This document shows, one piece after another, positions 12,477 to 20,491 of a stretch of 64,000 nucleotides of DNA (positions within the stretch are counted from its first letter, which is position 1; the number at the start of each line of letters is the position of its first letter). A program made the position numbers and the translations under genes. Origin of the DNA: SHWB01 sp050246875 (GTDB lineage Bacteria; Pseudomonadota; Alphaproteobacteria; UBA6615); NCBI GenBank assembly GCA_050246875.1, contig JBFWVF010000005.1, positions 186,001 through 250,000 of the forward strand. Reading direction: 5' to 3'. Under the pieces are notes generated by a model. That model searched no databases, was not told where the DNA came from, and worked only from the letters and a program-made list of their open reading frames with translations.

Positions 12477-12731
12477 ATGGCCGACAAGTCACAAAACGTG
12501 CAGGATGTGTTCCTTAACAACATCCGCAAGAACAAGACCCCGGTGACGATCTTCCTGGTCAACGGCGTAAAGCTTCAAGGCGTGGTGACGTGGTTCGACA
12601 ATTTCTGCGTTCTGCTGCGCCGCGATGCCCACTCGCAGCTCGTCTACAAGCACGCCATTTCGACGGTGATGCCGTCGGTCCCGGTGCAGCTGTTCGAGCC
12701 CGAGACCGCCGACGCCGAGGCTGCCGCCTGA
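12477..12731 (+). CDS. hfq: RNA chaperone Hfq
   Basis: Hexameric Sm-like RNA-binding protein that helps small RNAs pair with mRNAs. The 84 residues hold the Sm1 motif (V-F-L-N-N-I-R-K through G-V-V-T-W-F-D-N-F) and the Sm2 motif Y-K-H-A-I-S-T, where bacterial Hfq typically has Y-K-H-A. The C-terminal tail is short and acidic/alanine-rich, as in alphaproteobacteria. An AGAGG ribosome site lies about 8 nt before the ATG. The 128-nt leader after dat probably carries its own promoter, though no convincing hexamers are seen. hflX follows 1 nt after its stop. Confidence 0.97.
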   Translation: MADKSQNVQDVFLNNIRKNKTPVTIFLVNGVKLQGVVTWFDNFCVLLRRDAHSQLVYKHAISTVMPSVPVQLFEPETADAEAAA

Positions 12732-12732
12732 C

Positions 12733-14085
12733 TTGAGCGAACGCGAACGCGGCGACGGTGGGCGAGCCGGCACGGAGCCGGCGCGCACGCGGACGGTCGT
12801 ACTCCATCCGGCACTGAAGACGGCGCGCGCGGCCGCGGGGCCCGCCGCCGTGACGCCGGAAATGCGTCTGGAGGAGGCCTGCGGGCTGGCCGCCGCGATC
12901 GACCTCGATCTCGTCCACAGCGAGGTGGTGCGGCTGGTCGAGCCGCGGCCGGCGACGCTGTTCGGCTCGGGCACGGTCGAGCGGCTGGGCACGGCGGTCG
13001 CCGGGACCGAGGCGACGCTGGTCTATGTCGACGGCACCCTGTCGCCGGTGCAGCAGCGCAACCTGGAAAAGGCGTGGAAGGCCAAGGTCATCGACCGCAC
13101 CGGCCTGATCCTCGAAATCTTCGGCGAGCGGGCGCGGACCCGCGAGGGCCAGTTGCAGGTCGAACTGGCGGCGCTGACCTACCAGCGCTCGCGGCTGGTG
13201 CGCTCGTGGACCCACCTCGAACGCCAGCGCGGCGGTTTCGGCTTCCTCGGCGGGCCGGGTGAAAGCCAGCTCGAACTCGACCGCCGCGTCATCGGCGACC
13301 GCATCGTCAAGCTGCGCGGCGAACTCGACCAGGTGCGCCGCACGCGCGGCCTGCACCGCAAGGCGCGCGAGCGGGTGCCGTACCCGGTCGTGGCGCTGGT
13401 CGGCTACACCAATGCCGGCAAGTCGACGCTGTTCAACCGGCTGGCACATTCGGCGGTGATGGCGGCCGACATGCTGTTCGCCACGCTCGACCCGACGATG
13501 CGCGCGGTGCGCCTGCCCGGCGGGCGCACGATCATCCTGTCCGACACGGTGGGCTTCATCTCCGACCTGCCGCACGACCTCGTCGCCGCCTTTCGCGCGA
13601 CGCTCGAAGAGGTACTGGCGGCCGACGTCGTCGTGCATGTGCGCGATGTTGCCCATCCGCAGACCGAGGCCCAGCGCGCCGATGTCGAATCGATTCTCGC
13701 CGGACTCTTCGCGCGGGGCCCGGATGACGACGGCGCGTCCGCCCGGCCGCCGCAGATCGAGGCCCTGAACAAGGTCGACCTGCTCGACGAGGAAGCGCGT
13801 ACTGCCATTGCGGAGCGCGCGCGGCGCGACGGCCGCGCGGTGTCGCTGTCGGCGCTGACGGGCGAGGGCTGCGACGCCCTGCTGGCGGCGATCGAGGCCG
13901 ATCTGGCTGCCTCGCAGGTGGTGAGCGAAGTCGAGGTGAAGCTGTCCGACGGGGCCGGGCTGGCCTGGCTCTACCGCAAGGGCGAGGTGCTGTCGCGCGA
14001 GGACACCGACGAGGTCGCCCGCGTGCGGGTGCGGCTGGAACCGGCCGACCTAGCGCGCTTCCAGCGCCGCCACGGCGTGGCGTGA
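12733..14085 (+). CDS. hflX: Ribosome-associated GTPase HflX
   Basis: GTPase that splits stalled or stressed 70S ribosomes. The 450 residues have the HflX N-terminal domain with the G-G-x-G-F-x-G-G-P-G-E-S-Q-L-E linker (about 165-180), then a GTPase domain with G1 G-Y-T-N-A-G-K-S-T (224-232), G3 D-T-V-G-F and G4 N-K-V-D. The C-terminus has the short HflX tail domain. The start is a TTG at 12733 right behind the hfq stop; the conserved part begins well inside, so the N-terminus is uncertain by up to about 20 residues. The hfq-hflX pairing is widespread in proteobacteria. Confidence 0.93.
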   Translation: MSERERGDGGRAGTEPARTRTVVLHPALKTARAAAGPAAVTPEMRLEEACGLAAAIDLDLVHSEVVRLVEPRPATLFGSGTVERLGTAVAGTEATLVYVDGTLSPVQQRNLEKAWKAKVIDRTGLILEIFGERARTREGQLQVELAALTYQRSRLVRSWTHLERQRGGFGFLGGPGESQLELDRRVIGDRIVKLRGELDQVRRTRGLHRKARERVPYPVVALVGYTNAGKSTLFNRLAHSAVMAADMLFATLDPTMRAVRLPGGRTIILSDTVGFISDLPHDLVAAFRATLEEVLAADVVVHVRDVAHPQTEAQRADVESILAGLFARGPDDDGASARPPQIEALNKVDLLDEEARTAIAERARRDGRAVSLSALTGEGCDALLAAIEADLAASQVVSEVEVKLSDGAGLAWLYRKGEVLSREDTDEVARVRVRLEPADLARFQRRHGVA

Positions 14086-14900
14086 GCGTCCCGATGGCCG
14101 GTTCGCCCGATACCGACCGCGTCGGCGCGTTGATGCGCGAGGCGGCGCGGCAGTTCGTGCTGCCGCGCTTCCGCGCGCTCGAGACGCACGAGATCCTCAC
14201 CAAGTCCGGCGACAACGACCTCGTGACCGTCGCCGACCGCGAGAGCGAGGCGTGGCTGACGGACGAACTGGCCGCGCTGCTGCCGGGCAGCGTCGTGGTC
14301 GGCGAGGAGGCGGTGTTCGCCGACGCCACGGTGATCGACCGGCTGGCGGGTGCGGCGCCGACCTGGGTGATCGACCCGGTCGACGGCACATGGAACTTCG
14401 CCCACGGGGTCGAGCGCTTCGCCATGATGGTGGCGCTGGTCGAGGCCGGCACGGTCTCGCACGGCTGGATTCTCGAGCCGGCCAGCGACCGCCTGGCGGT
14501 CGGCGTGCGCGGCGGCGGCGTGACGCTCGACGGCGCGCCGGTGCGGCTCGGCGAGGGCTCCCCCGCGTCCCGCCCTGACGGCCGCCATACGGGCGTCGCC
14601 GTGCGCCGGATGATGGAGCGCGCGAAGACGCGCGACGACCTGTTCGGCGCGCTGCGTGGCTCCTCGTCGGCGGGCTGCGAGTATCTGCTGCAGCTCGCCG
14701 GCGAGGCGGATTTCTCGGCCTACAACCGCCTGCTGCCGTGGGACCACGCGGCCGGCGCCTTCCTCGTCGCCGAGGCCGGCGGCGTCGCCCGCCTGCTCGA
14801 CGGCACCGTCTACTCGCCGCTGGTGCACAAGGGCGACTACCTCAGCGCCCGCAGCGAGAGCGTGTGGCGCGAAGTGCGTGACGTGCTGGCGGAAGCCTAG
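14082..14900 (+). CDS. Inositol monophosphatase family protein
   Basis: Mg-dependent, Li-sensitive type phosphatase family acting on inositol phosphates, histidinol phosphate or PAP. The 272 residues carry the metal-binding motifs G-E-E (74-76), D-P-V-D-G-T-W-N-F (98-106) and W-D-H-A-A-G (220-225). The motif D-P-V-D-G-T with N-F is typical of SuhB/HisN-like members, so the exact substrate cannot be read from sequence. The GTG start at 14082 overlaps the hflX stop by 4 nt, placing it at the end of the hfq-hflX operon. Confidence 0.88.
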   Translation: MSVPMAGSPDTDRVGALMREAARQFVLPRFRALETHEILTKSGDNDLVTVADRESEAWLTDELAALLPGSVVVGEEAVFADATVIDRLAGAAPTWVIDPVDGTWNFAHGVERFAMMVALVEAGTVSHGWILEPASDRLAVGVRGGGVTLDGAPVRLGEGSPASRPDGRHTGVAVRRMMERAKTRDDLFGALRGSSSAGCEYLLQLAGEADFSAYNRLLPWDHAAGAFLVAEAGGVARLLDGTVYSPLVHKGDYLSARSESVWREVRDVLAEA

Positions 14901-14912
14901 ACGCGCCGTCCG

Positions 14913-16070
14913 CTACACCGCCTCGGCCTTGTCGCGCGCCTGCACCTTCACGCCCGAGACGCCCGTGGGGTTCGCGCGCCGCCAGTCGTAGTAATTGTCG
15001 AGCGTGGCATAGGGCGTGATCATGCCGGGGTCGAAGGCGATCGGCGCCTCGCCGCGGGCGATCTTCGCCGCCCAGTGCGGGTCGGCCAGCGCGCCCTTGC
15101 CGATGCAGCAGAAATCGCCCTGGCCGCCGGTCAGCGCCGCCTCGGCCACCGCCGGGTCCTGCAGCTTGCCGTTGGCGAGGATCGGCAGGCCGGAATACTT
15201 GCGTGCCAGGCCCGAGAGGCTGTCGGCGCAGCCGAACACCGGCGAGACGCCGAGATGGGCCGAGATGTCGATGAAGTCGATGCCGGTCTTCGCCAGCGCC
15301 GAGAAGATCGCCTTCGCATCGGCCTCGCCGCCCGGCCAGACATAGTCGAAGTCGTTGACCTTGGTCTGCGAGATGCGCACGCCTACCGGCCTGTCGGGCA
15401 CGGCGGCGCGGACCGCCCGCATCACCTCGCAGTGGAAGCGGACGCGGTTCTCGACCGGGCCGTTGTACTCGTCGGTGCGGAGATTGGTGTGCACGGTGAG
15501 GAACTGGTCGGGCAGGTAGCCGTTCGCGCCGTGTACCTCGATGCCGTCGAAGCCCAGTTCGGCGGCGCGGCGGGCAGCTGCGGCGTAGCTCGCCACCACC
15601 TCGGCCATCTCGTCGCGGGTGATCTCGCGCGGCGTCTGGAACACCGTGCCGCTGCCGCGGTAGCGGTCGATCTGCTTGCCCTTCGGCGTCACCGCCGAGG
15701 CCGAGATCGAGCCCTCGACCCAGTTGTTGCCCTGGTTGATGGCGCCGCAGTGGAAGATCTGCATGAAGGCCGGCGAGCCCTCGGCGTGGATCGCGTCGAC
15801 CACCTTGCGCCAGCTTTCCTGCTGGCGGTCGCTGCCGATGCCCGGCTGGTACTTGTAGCCCTGGCTGTACTTGAGGTCGATGTAGACGGCCTCGGTCATC
15901 ACGAGGCCCCAGCCGCCGCGCGCGTAGTCGGCGTAGTAGTCGCGCATCTGGTCGGTGACGATGCCGTCCTCGGTCGCGCTCGCGCGCGTCAGCGGCGAGA
16001 CGACGGCGCGGTTGCGCAGTGTCAGGCCACCGAGGCGGCCGGGCGAGAGCAGGGTGGGGTAGGTCGCCAT
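14913..16070 (-). CDS. Old Yellow Enzyme family NADH:flavin oxidoreductase
   Basis: FMN-dependent TIM-barrel ene-reductase family. The 385 residues show the N-terminal L-R-N-R FMN-binding segment (about 18-21), the substrate/FMN pair H180 and N183 in E-V-H-G-A-N-G-Y, the conserved R232 (V-R-I-S), and a C-terminal phosphate-binding C-I-G-K-G-A-L-A-D-P. No 4Fe-4S cysteine cluster or FAD/NAD domain follows, so this is a single-domain OYE, not a 2,4-dienoyl-CoA reductase. It converges on the IMPase gene with 12 nt between stops. Physiological substrate unknown. Confidence 0.87.
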   Translation of the reverse strand: MATYPTLLSPGRLGGLTLRNRAVVSPLTRASATEDGIVTDQMRDYYADYARGGWGLVMTEAVYIDLKYSQGYKYQPGIGSDRQQESWRKVVDAIHAEGSPAFMQIFHCGAINQGNNWVEGSISASAVTPKGKQIDRYRGSGTVFQTPREITRDEMAEVVASYAAAARRAAELGFDGIEVHGANGYLPDQFLTVHTNLRTDEYNGPVENRVRFHCEVMRAVRAAVPDRPVGVRISQTKVNDFDYVWPGGEADAKAIFSALAKTGIDFIDISAHLGVSPVFGCADSLSGLARKYSGLPILANGKLQDPAVAEAALTGGQGDFCCIGKGALADPHWAAKIARGEAPIAFDPGMITPYATLDNYYDWRRANPTGVSGVKVQARDKAEAV

Positions 16071-16244
16071 CGTCGAGGCCTCCCGGGCATGCGTTCGTGA
16101 TCGTTGGCGCGGATCATAACATCCGGCCGATGGCGGTAAACCGTGGGCAGGGCGCGGTTTGCGCCGTCGCGCCGGCCCTCGCTATCATCCGCCGCCGGCC
16201 TCGCCGCGAGGCCGCCATCACCCGAACAGGCGGAGCGCCGTGAC

Positions 16245-17123
16245 ATGCCCGAATCCCGCAACCTCGCTTTTGTCGGCCTCGGCGTCATGGGTTTTCCGAT
16301 GGCCGGCCATCTGGTCAAGGCCGGCCATGCCGTCACGGTGTGGAACCGCACCGCCGCGCGCGCCGAGAAATGGGTCGGCCAGCACAAGGGCAAGGCCGCC
16401 GCGAGCCCGCGCGAGGCGGCGGCGAGCGCCGACATCGTGTTCATGTGCGTCGGCAACGACGACGACGTGCGCAGCGTCGTCTACGGCGACAACGGCGTGC
16501 TGACCGGCATGCGCAAGGGGACCGTCCTGGTCGACCACACGACCGCCTCCGACACGCTGGCGCGCGAACTGGCCGAGGCGTGCAGGGCGAAGGGCGTGGA
16601 CTTTCTCGACGCGCCCGTCTCGGGCGGCCAGGCCGGCGCCGAGAACGGCGTGCTGACCGTCATGTGCGGTGGCGACGAGGCGACCTTTGCCGCGACGCGG
16701 CCGACCATCGACGCCTATGCGCGTGCCTGCGAACTGATCGGTCCCACCGGCTCGGGCCAGCTCGCCAAGATGATGAACCAGATCTGCATCGCCGGCGTGC
16801 TGCAGGGGCTGTCGGAGGCGATCAATCTCGGCCAGAAGGCCGGCCTCGACATCGAGAAGGTGATCGGCGCCATCTCGAAGGGCGCCGCCGGTTCATGGCA
16901 GATGGACAACCGCTGGAAGACGATGATCGCCGGCCAGTTCGAGTACGGCTTCGCCGTCAACTGGATGCGCAAGGACCTGTCGATGTGCCTCGACGTCGGC
17001 GAGAAGACCGGCGCACGCCTGCCGCTGACTGCGCTGGTCGACCAGTTCTACAAGCACGTCCAGGCGCGCGGCGGCGGCCGCTGGGACACGTCCTCGCTGA
17101 TCCATCTGCTGCAGAAGGATTGA
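16245..17123 (+). CDS. NAD(P)-dependent 3-hydroxyisobutyrate dehydrogenase-like oxidoreductase
   Basis: Beta-hydroxyacid dehydrogenase family (MmsB, GarR, GLYR). The 292 residues contain the Rossmann motif G-L-G-V-M-G-F-P-M (11-19), the substrate-binding D-A-P-V-S-G-G (122-128), and the catalytic lysine in G-x-x-x-K-x-x-N (K175, N178). The ATG 16245 places the Rossmann motif ten residues in, as usual; an upstream in-frame start at 16143 would add an atypical Arg-rich extension. It is divergent from the OYE gene with 174 nt between starts. Whether it acts on 3-hydroxyisobutyrate or tartronate semialdehyde cannot be told. Confidence 0.85.
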   Translation: MPESRNLAFVGLGVMGFPMAGHLVKAGHAVTVWNRTAARAEKWVGQHKGKAAASPREAAASADIVFMCVGNDDDVRSVVYGDNGVLTGMRKGTVLVDHTTASDTLARELAEACRAKGVDFLDAPVSGGQAGAENGVLTVMCGGDEATFAATRPTIDAYARACELIGPTGSGQLAKMMNQICIAGVLQGLSEAINLGQKAGLDIEKVIGAISKGAAGSWQMDNRWKTMIAGQFEYGFAVNWMRKDLSMCLDVGEKTGARLPLTALVDQFYKHVQARGGGRWDTSSLIHLLQKD

Positions 17124-17157
17124 GGGAGCGGGTGGTGTCGCTGGGCGACGTCCCCAT

Positions 17158-17247
17158 CCCTCGACAAGCTCAGGATGAGGACGACCGGTAACGGCATTCC
17201 CGATGCCAGGGCATTACAGGGCAGCCTCACCCTGAGCCTGTCGAAGG
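17158..17247. repeat. Inverted pair of the 23-nt dispersed repeat (pair 2)
   Basis: Arms at 17158-17180 (one degenerate copy, with CTCGACAAGCTCAGGATGAG) and 17225-17247 (CCTCACCCTGAGCCTGTCGA then AGG) face each other between the 3-hydroxyisobutyrate dehydrogenase-like gene and the glutathione transferase gene, whose stops converge here. Each arm differs from the consensus by one or two bases. Confidence 0.8.
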
Positions 17248-17282
17248 GCGAGACTGCCAGGCATCGATAGTCCGCGTCCGCG

Positions 17283-17999
17283 CTATCCGTCCAGTTCCGG
17301 ATAATGCCGGAAGATACCGTGCTGGTTGAAGGGCAGGCGGCGGTCGGACGCCAGATACGCCGCGATGCGCGGCCGCGCGGCGACGCGGTCGTGCAGCGCG
17401 CGGACGCGCGGCAGCTTCCGCGCCAGCTTCTTCATCGTCCTGGGAAAGGCGTAGTCGAGGCCGGCGACGATCTGGAACACCGACAGGTCGGCGTAGGTCA
17501 GCCGCGCGCCGACGAGGTGCCGGTCGCCCGAGGGGTTCTGCGCCAGCACCTGTTCGAACCAGCCGAGATACTTGGGCGCCCGCTCCTTGACGAAGTGGCC
17601 GGAGAAGCGCGCCGCCTCCGGCTTCTGCTCGTCGTAGTAGAGGCTGCCGGCAATGGGGTGGTGGGTGTCGTGAATCTCCTTCACGAAGTCCGTCACCGTG
17701 AGCTGGATCTGGTGCGTCCACAGCCGCGCCGCCTCGCTCGCCGGCACGAGGCCGTGGCGCGGCCCGAGGTACTCTAGGATGTTCGCCGTCTGGGCGAGCA
17801 CCAGCTTGCCGGCCTTGAGGATCGGCGGCGCGTAGGGCGGGCGGTCGAGGCCGGCGCCGTCGAGCAGCGCGGCCATGGTGGTCGAACCCTTGCCGCCGCG
17901 CTCGACGTCGATGTAGTCGGCGCCCGCTTCCTCCAGCGCCAGGCGGACGAATTCGCCGCGTCCCTGGATGCCGGGCCAGTAGTAAAGCTCGTAACGCAT
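17283..17999 (-). CDS. Glutathione S-transferase family protein
   Basis: Cytosolic GST-fold protein of 238 residues. It has an N-terminal thioredoxin-like domain starting M-R-Y-E-L-Y-Y-W (Tyr near position 7 as likely catalytic residue), G-R-G-E-F-V-R-L-A-L-E-E-A-G, and the glutathione-binding stretch P-P-I-L-K-A-G then Q-T-A-N-I-L-E-Y-L-G. The C-terminal helical domain contains the N-capping-type T-Y-A-D-L-S-V-F. The pattern resembles sigma/alpha-class-like bacterial GSTs. ATG 17999 is 2 nt after the mazG stop, so the two are likely co-transcribed. Specific substrate unknown. Confidence 0.87.
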   Translation of the reverse strand: MRYELYYWPGIQGRGEFVRLALEEAGADYIDVERGGKGSTTMAALLDGAGLDRPPYAPPILKAGKLVLAQTANILEYLGPRHGLVPASEAARLWTHQIQLTVTDFVKEIHDTHHPIAGSLYYDEQKPEAARFSGHFVKERAPKYLGWFEQVLAQNPSGDRHLVGARLTYADLSVFQIVAGLDYAFPRTMKKLARKLPRVRALHDRVAARPRIAAYLASDRRLPFNQHGIFRHYPELDG

Positions 18000-18001
18000 C
18001 G

Positions 18002-18820
18002 TCAGCTTCTCCCGCTTTCGCTCTTCTCGTTCGCCTTCGCCGCCTGCCACAGCGCCTCGAGTTCGTCGAGCGGGGCGTCGGCGGCGATGCGGCCCTGACC
18101 GGCCAGCGCCTCCTCGACGGCGCGGAAGCGGCGCTCGAAGCGCGCGTTAGCGCCGCGCAGCGCGATCTCCGGGTCGATGTCGAGACGGCGGGCGAGTTGC
18201 GCCACGGCGAACAGCACGTCGCCGATCTCCGCCTCGGTGCGATCGGGCGGCGCGCCGGCATCGAGCTCGGCCGACACCTCCTCGATCTCCTCGCGCACCT
18301 TGGCCATGACGCCGGCCACGTCCGGCCAGTCGAAGCCGGTGCGGGCGGCGCGCTTGCCGAGCTTGCCGGCGCGCATGAGCGCGGGCAGGGCGCGCGGCAC
18401 GTCGTCGAGCGCACTGGCCCGCGTACCTTCCGCCGCCGCCTTCGCGCCGCGCTCGTCGGCCATGATCGCCTCCCAGGTGCGCTGCACGGCCGCCGCATTC
18501 TCGCCGGCGGCGGCGGCGAAGACGTGCGGGTGGCGGCGCACCAGCTTCTCGGCGATGGCGGCGGCGACGTCGTCGAAGGCGAAGGCGCCTTCCTCCTCGG
18601 CCATGCGGGCGTGGAACACCACCTGCAGCAGCAGGTCGCCCAGCTCGTCGCGCAGTCCCTTGCGGTCGTCGCGCTCGATGGCGTCGGCGACCTCGTAGGC
18701 TTCCTCGATCGTGTAGGGCGCGATGCTGGCAAAGGTCTGCTCGACATCCCACGGGCAGCCGCGCGCGGGGTCGCGCAGGCGCGCCATGATGTCGAGCAGA
18801 CGGTCGAGATTGTCGGGCAA
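18002..18820 (-). CDS. mazG: Nucleoside triphosphate pyrophosphohydrolase MazG
   Basis: All-alpha NTP pyrophosphatase that removes non-canonical NTPs and modulates ppGpp stress. The 272 residues contain two MazG repeats; the first has the R-D-P-x-x-G-C-P-W-D start (16-25), E-E-A-Y-E (39-43) and D-E-L-G-D-L-L-L-Q (58-66) metal-binding pattern, and the second has E-I-G-D-V-L-F-A-V. The TTG at 18820 keeps the usual short lead before the first motif. Forms an operon with the GST gene. mazG close to hflX is common in this group. Confidence 0.92.
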   Translation of the reverse strand: MPDNLDRLLDIMARLRDPARGCPWDVEQTFASIAPYTIEEAYEVADAIERDDRKGLRDELGDLLLQVVFHARMAEEEGAFAFDDVAAAIAEKLVRRHPHVFAAAAGENAAAVQRTWEAIMADERGAKAAAEGTRASALDDVPRALPALMRAGKLGKRAARTGFDWPDVAGVMAKVREEIEEVSAELDAGAPPDRTEAEIGDVLFAVAQLARRLDIDPEIALRGANARFERRFRAVEEALAGQGRIAADAPLDELEALWQAAKANEKSESGRS

Positions 18821-18893
18821 GGGACGACTCCCGGACGGGACTGTCCAATCCTAACGATATGGCTCGTCCACGGCGACTGTGCGTCGTCCCCGT

Positions 18894-19003
18894 CCTTCGA
18901 CAGGCTCAGGACGAGGACGATTGGCAACGACGGTGCGGCCGGCTCGGTCCCGTCATGTGCTGGACGGACCGTGCAGGCATCCTCATCCTGAGCCTGTCGA
19001 AGG
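18894..19003. repeat. Inverted pair of the 23-nt dispersed repeat (pair 3)
   Basis: Arms at 18894-18916 (CCTTCGACAGGCTCAGGACG then AGG) and 18981-19003 (CCTCATCCTGAGCCTGTCGA then AGG) lie between mazG and tadG. They differ by a single base in the palindromic match. The space between tadG and mazG holds nothing else recognisable. Confidence 0.82.
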
Positions 19004-19020
19004 ATGAGGATGCCGGCGCT

Positions 19021-20460
19021 TCAGCTCGCCAGACGCAGGTTCGTCAGGTCCTTTCCGATGGCATCGAAGGCGTTCTGCAGCGAGCTGTTGCTCGGCGAGT
19101 TGAAGTAATGCGCGGGTGTCGTGGCACAACTGCGATAGAGGTTCTGCGCCGATGTGCTCGAGAGCTGGAAGGTGATGGCGTAGATGATCACGCCCTCGGC
19201 CTTCATCGCCGTGCAGGCCGCCAGCATGCGGTTGTTGATGATCGTCGTGGCGGCGCTGCCGCCGTTGAACACGCCGAGGCGCCCCTCGGTGGGCCGGCCA
19301 TAGGCGGTGTAGTCGGCGCTGGGGCTGTTGGGCTGGCCGCCCGACCAGTCGAACCACTGGTTCTCGCCGTCGGTGAGGATGATCAGCACCTTGTCCATCA
19401 GCGGCGTGTGGTAGTCGAGCGGCAGCTCGGCCGGCGAGGTGCCGCCCCACAGCCCGCGCCAGCGCGGCGACAGCACCCGCCAGCCCCAGACGAGACCGAG
19501 ATTGGCCATGGTGCCGCCGCGGTGCCACGGCAGCATGTCGGCGATGCTGGCGAGCACCGTCGACTTCTCCGCCGTCAGCGGCAGGATCGGCGGGCCGCAT
19601 CCGAGGTTGGGCCCGCGTCCGTTGTCCTGCGCGCTGTTGGCCTCGTTCATGTTGGTCGGCGTCCAGTTGTTGTCGCCGTTGCCGTTGTACTGGCCGCTGG
19701 TCGAGGCCCAGCGATAGGGCGCGAAGGCGGCGACCGCCGGCGGATCGTCGGTCTGGTCGTAGGGCGCGGCGCGCGCCTCGACGCAGCCCTTCCACGTCGA
19801 GTTGAGATAGAGCGCCGGATTGTGGGTGGCGAGCCAGTCGGTGCGGCCGGGGCCGATGTTGACGCTGGCGACGTAGGGAACGAGCGCGACCCAGAAGTCG
19901 TCGACCGTCTCGTGCTCGCCGTAGAGCTGGTTGACCAAGGTCGTCGCCGCGCCCTTCATGGCGTCGATCTTGCCGTTCGAGCGCATCGAGCCGGTGTTGT
20001 CCATCACCAGCACCAGCTCCATGCCGCGCACCGCCCGCCGCACCACGGCGCGCGCGCGCACGTCGACCGTCTCGATGCCGAGCACGCGGACGAACGACGT
20101 CGGCACGGCGGCCTGCGCCTCCAGCGTCAGTTCGCCGGTGTCGAGGTCGGCGACGATGCTCGGCCCGGTCACCTGGGCGCCGAGGAAGCCGGCGGGAAAG
20201 TTGGCGGCGAAGAAGGCAGCGATGTCGGCGTCGCGCGTCGGCGACAGCATCGCGCGGCCGCCGGCGAGCCCGGCGGCGTCGAGGGCGTGGGCCAGCTTCT
20301 CGCGCACGATCCAGCCGCGCGCCGCATCGGTGGCGAGGCCGACCATGCCGACCAGCGGCACGACGGCGACGGCGAGCAACAGGGCGACCGCGCCGCGCCG
20401 CTCGCGCAGCAGCCTTCCGACGAGACCGGCAAGGGGGTTCCGCCACATGGGGCGGAACAA
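19021..20460 (-). CDS. tadG: TadG-like pilus assembly protein with von Willebrand A domain
   Basis: A 479-residue protein with an N-terminal TadG/TadE-type segment: basic residues, then a hydrophobic helix (about 23-45), then G-L-A-T-D-A-A-R-G-W, typical of pseudopilin-like proteins. A vWA domain follows with the MIDAS motif D-N-T-G-S-M (153-158) and a later T-D-G-E-N-Q. It belongs to the Tad/Flp pilus system, where TadG is thought to be envelope-anchored. It lies 3.7 kb from the main tad operon and on the opposite strand. It ends next to repeat pair 3. It is the likely TadG of this locus. Confidence 0.85.
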   Translation of the reverse strand: MFRPMWRNPLAGLVGRLLRERRGAVALLLAVAVVPLVGMVGLATDAARGWIVREKLAHALDAAGLAGGRAMLSPTRDADIAAFFAANFPAGFLGAQVTGPSIVADLDTGELTLEAQAAVPTSFVRVLGIETVDVRARAVVRRAVRGMELVLVMDNTGSMRSNGKIDAMKGAATTLVNQLYGEHETVDDFWVALVPYVASVNIGPGRTDWLATHNPALYLNSTWKGCVEARAAPYDQTDDPPAVAAFAPYRWASTSGQYNGNGDNNWTPTNMNEANSAQDNGRGPNLGCGPPILPLTAEKSTVLASIADMLPWHRGGTMANLGLVWGWRVLSPRWRGLWGGTSPAELPLDYHTPLMDKVLIILTDGENQWFDWSGGQPNSPSADYTAYGRPTEGRLGVFNGGSAATTIINNRMLAACTAMKAEGVIIYAITFQLSSTSAQNLYRSCATTPAHYFNSPSNSSLQNAFDAIGKDLTNLRLAS

Positions 20461-20491
20461 GAAAACCCTTCGCGCGGCGAAGTCAAAATAA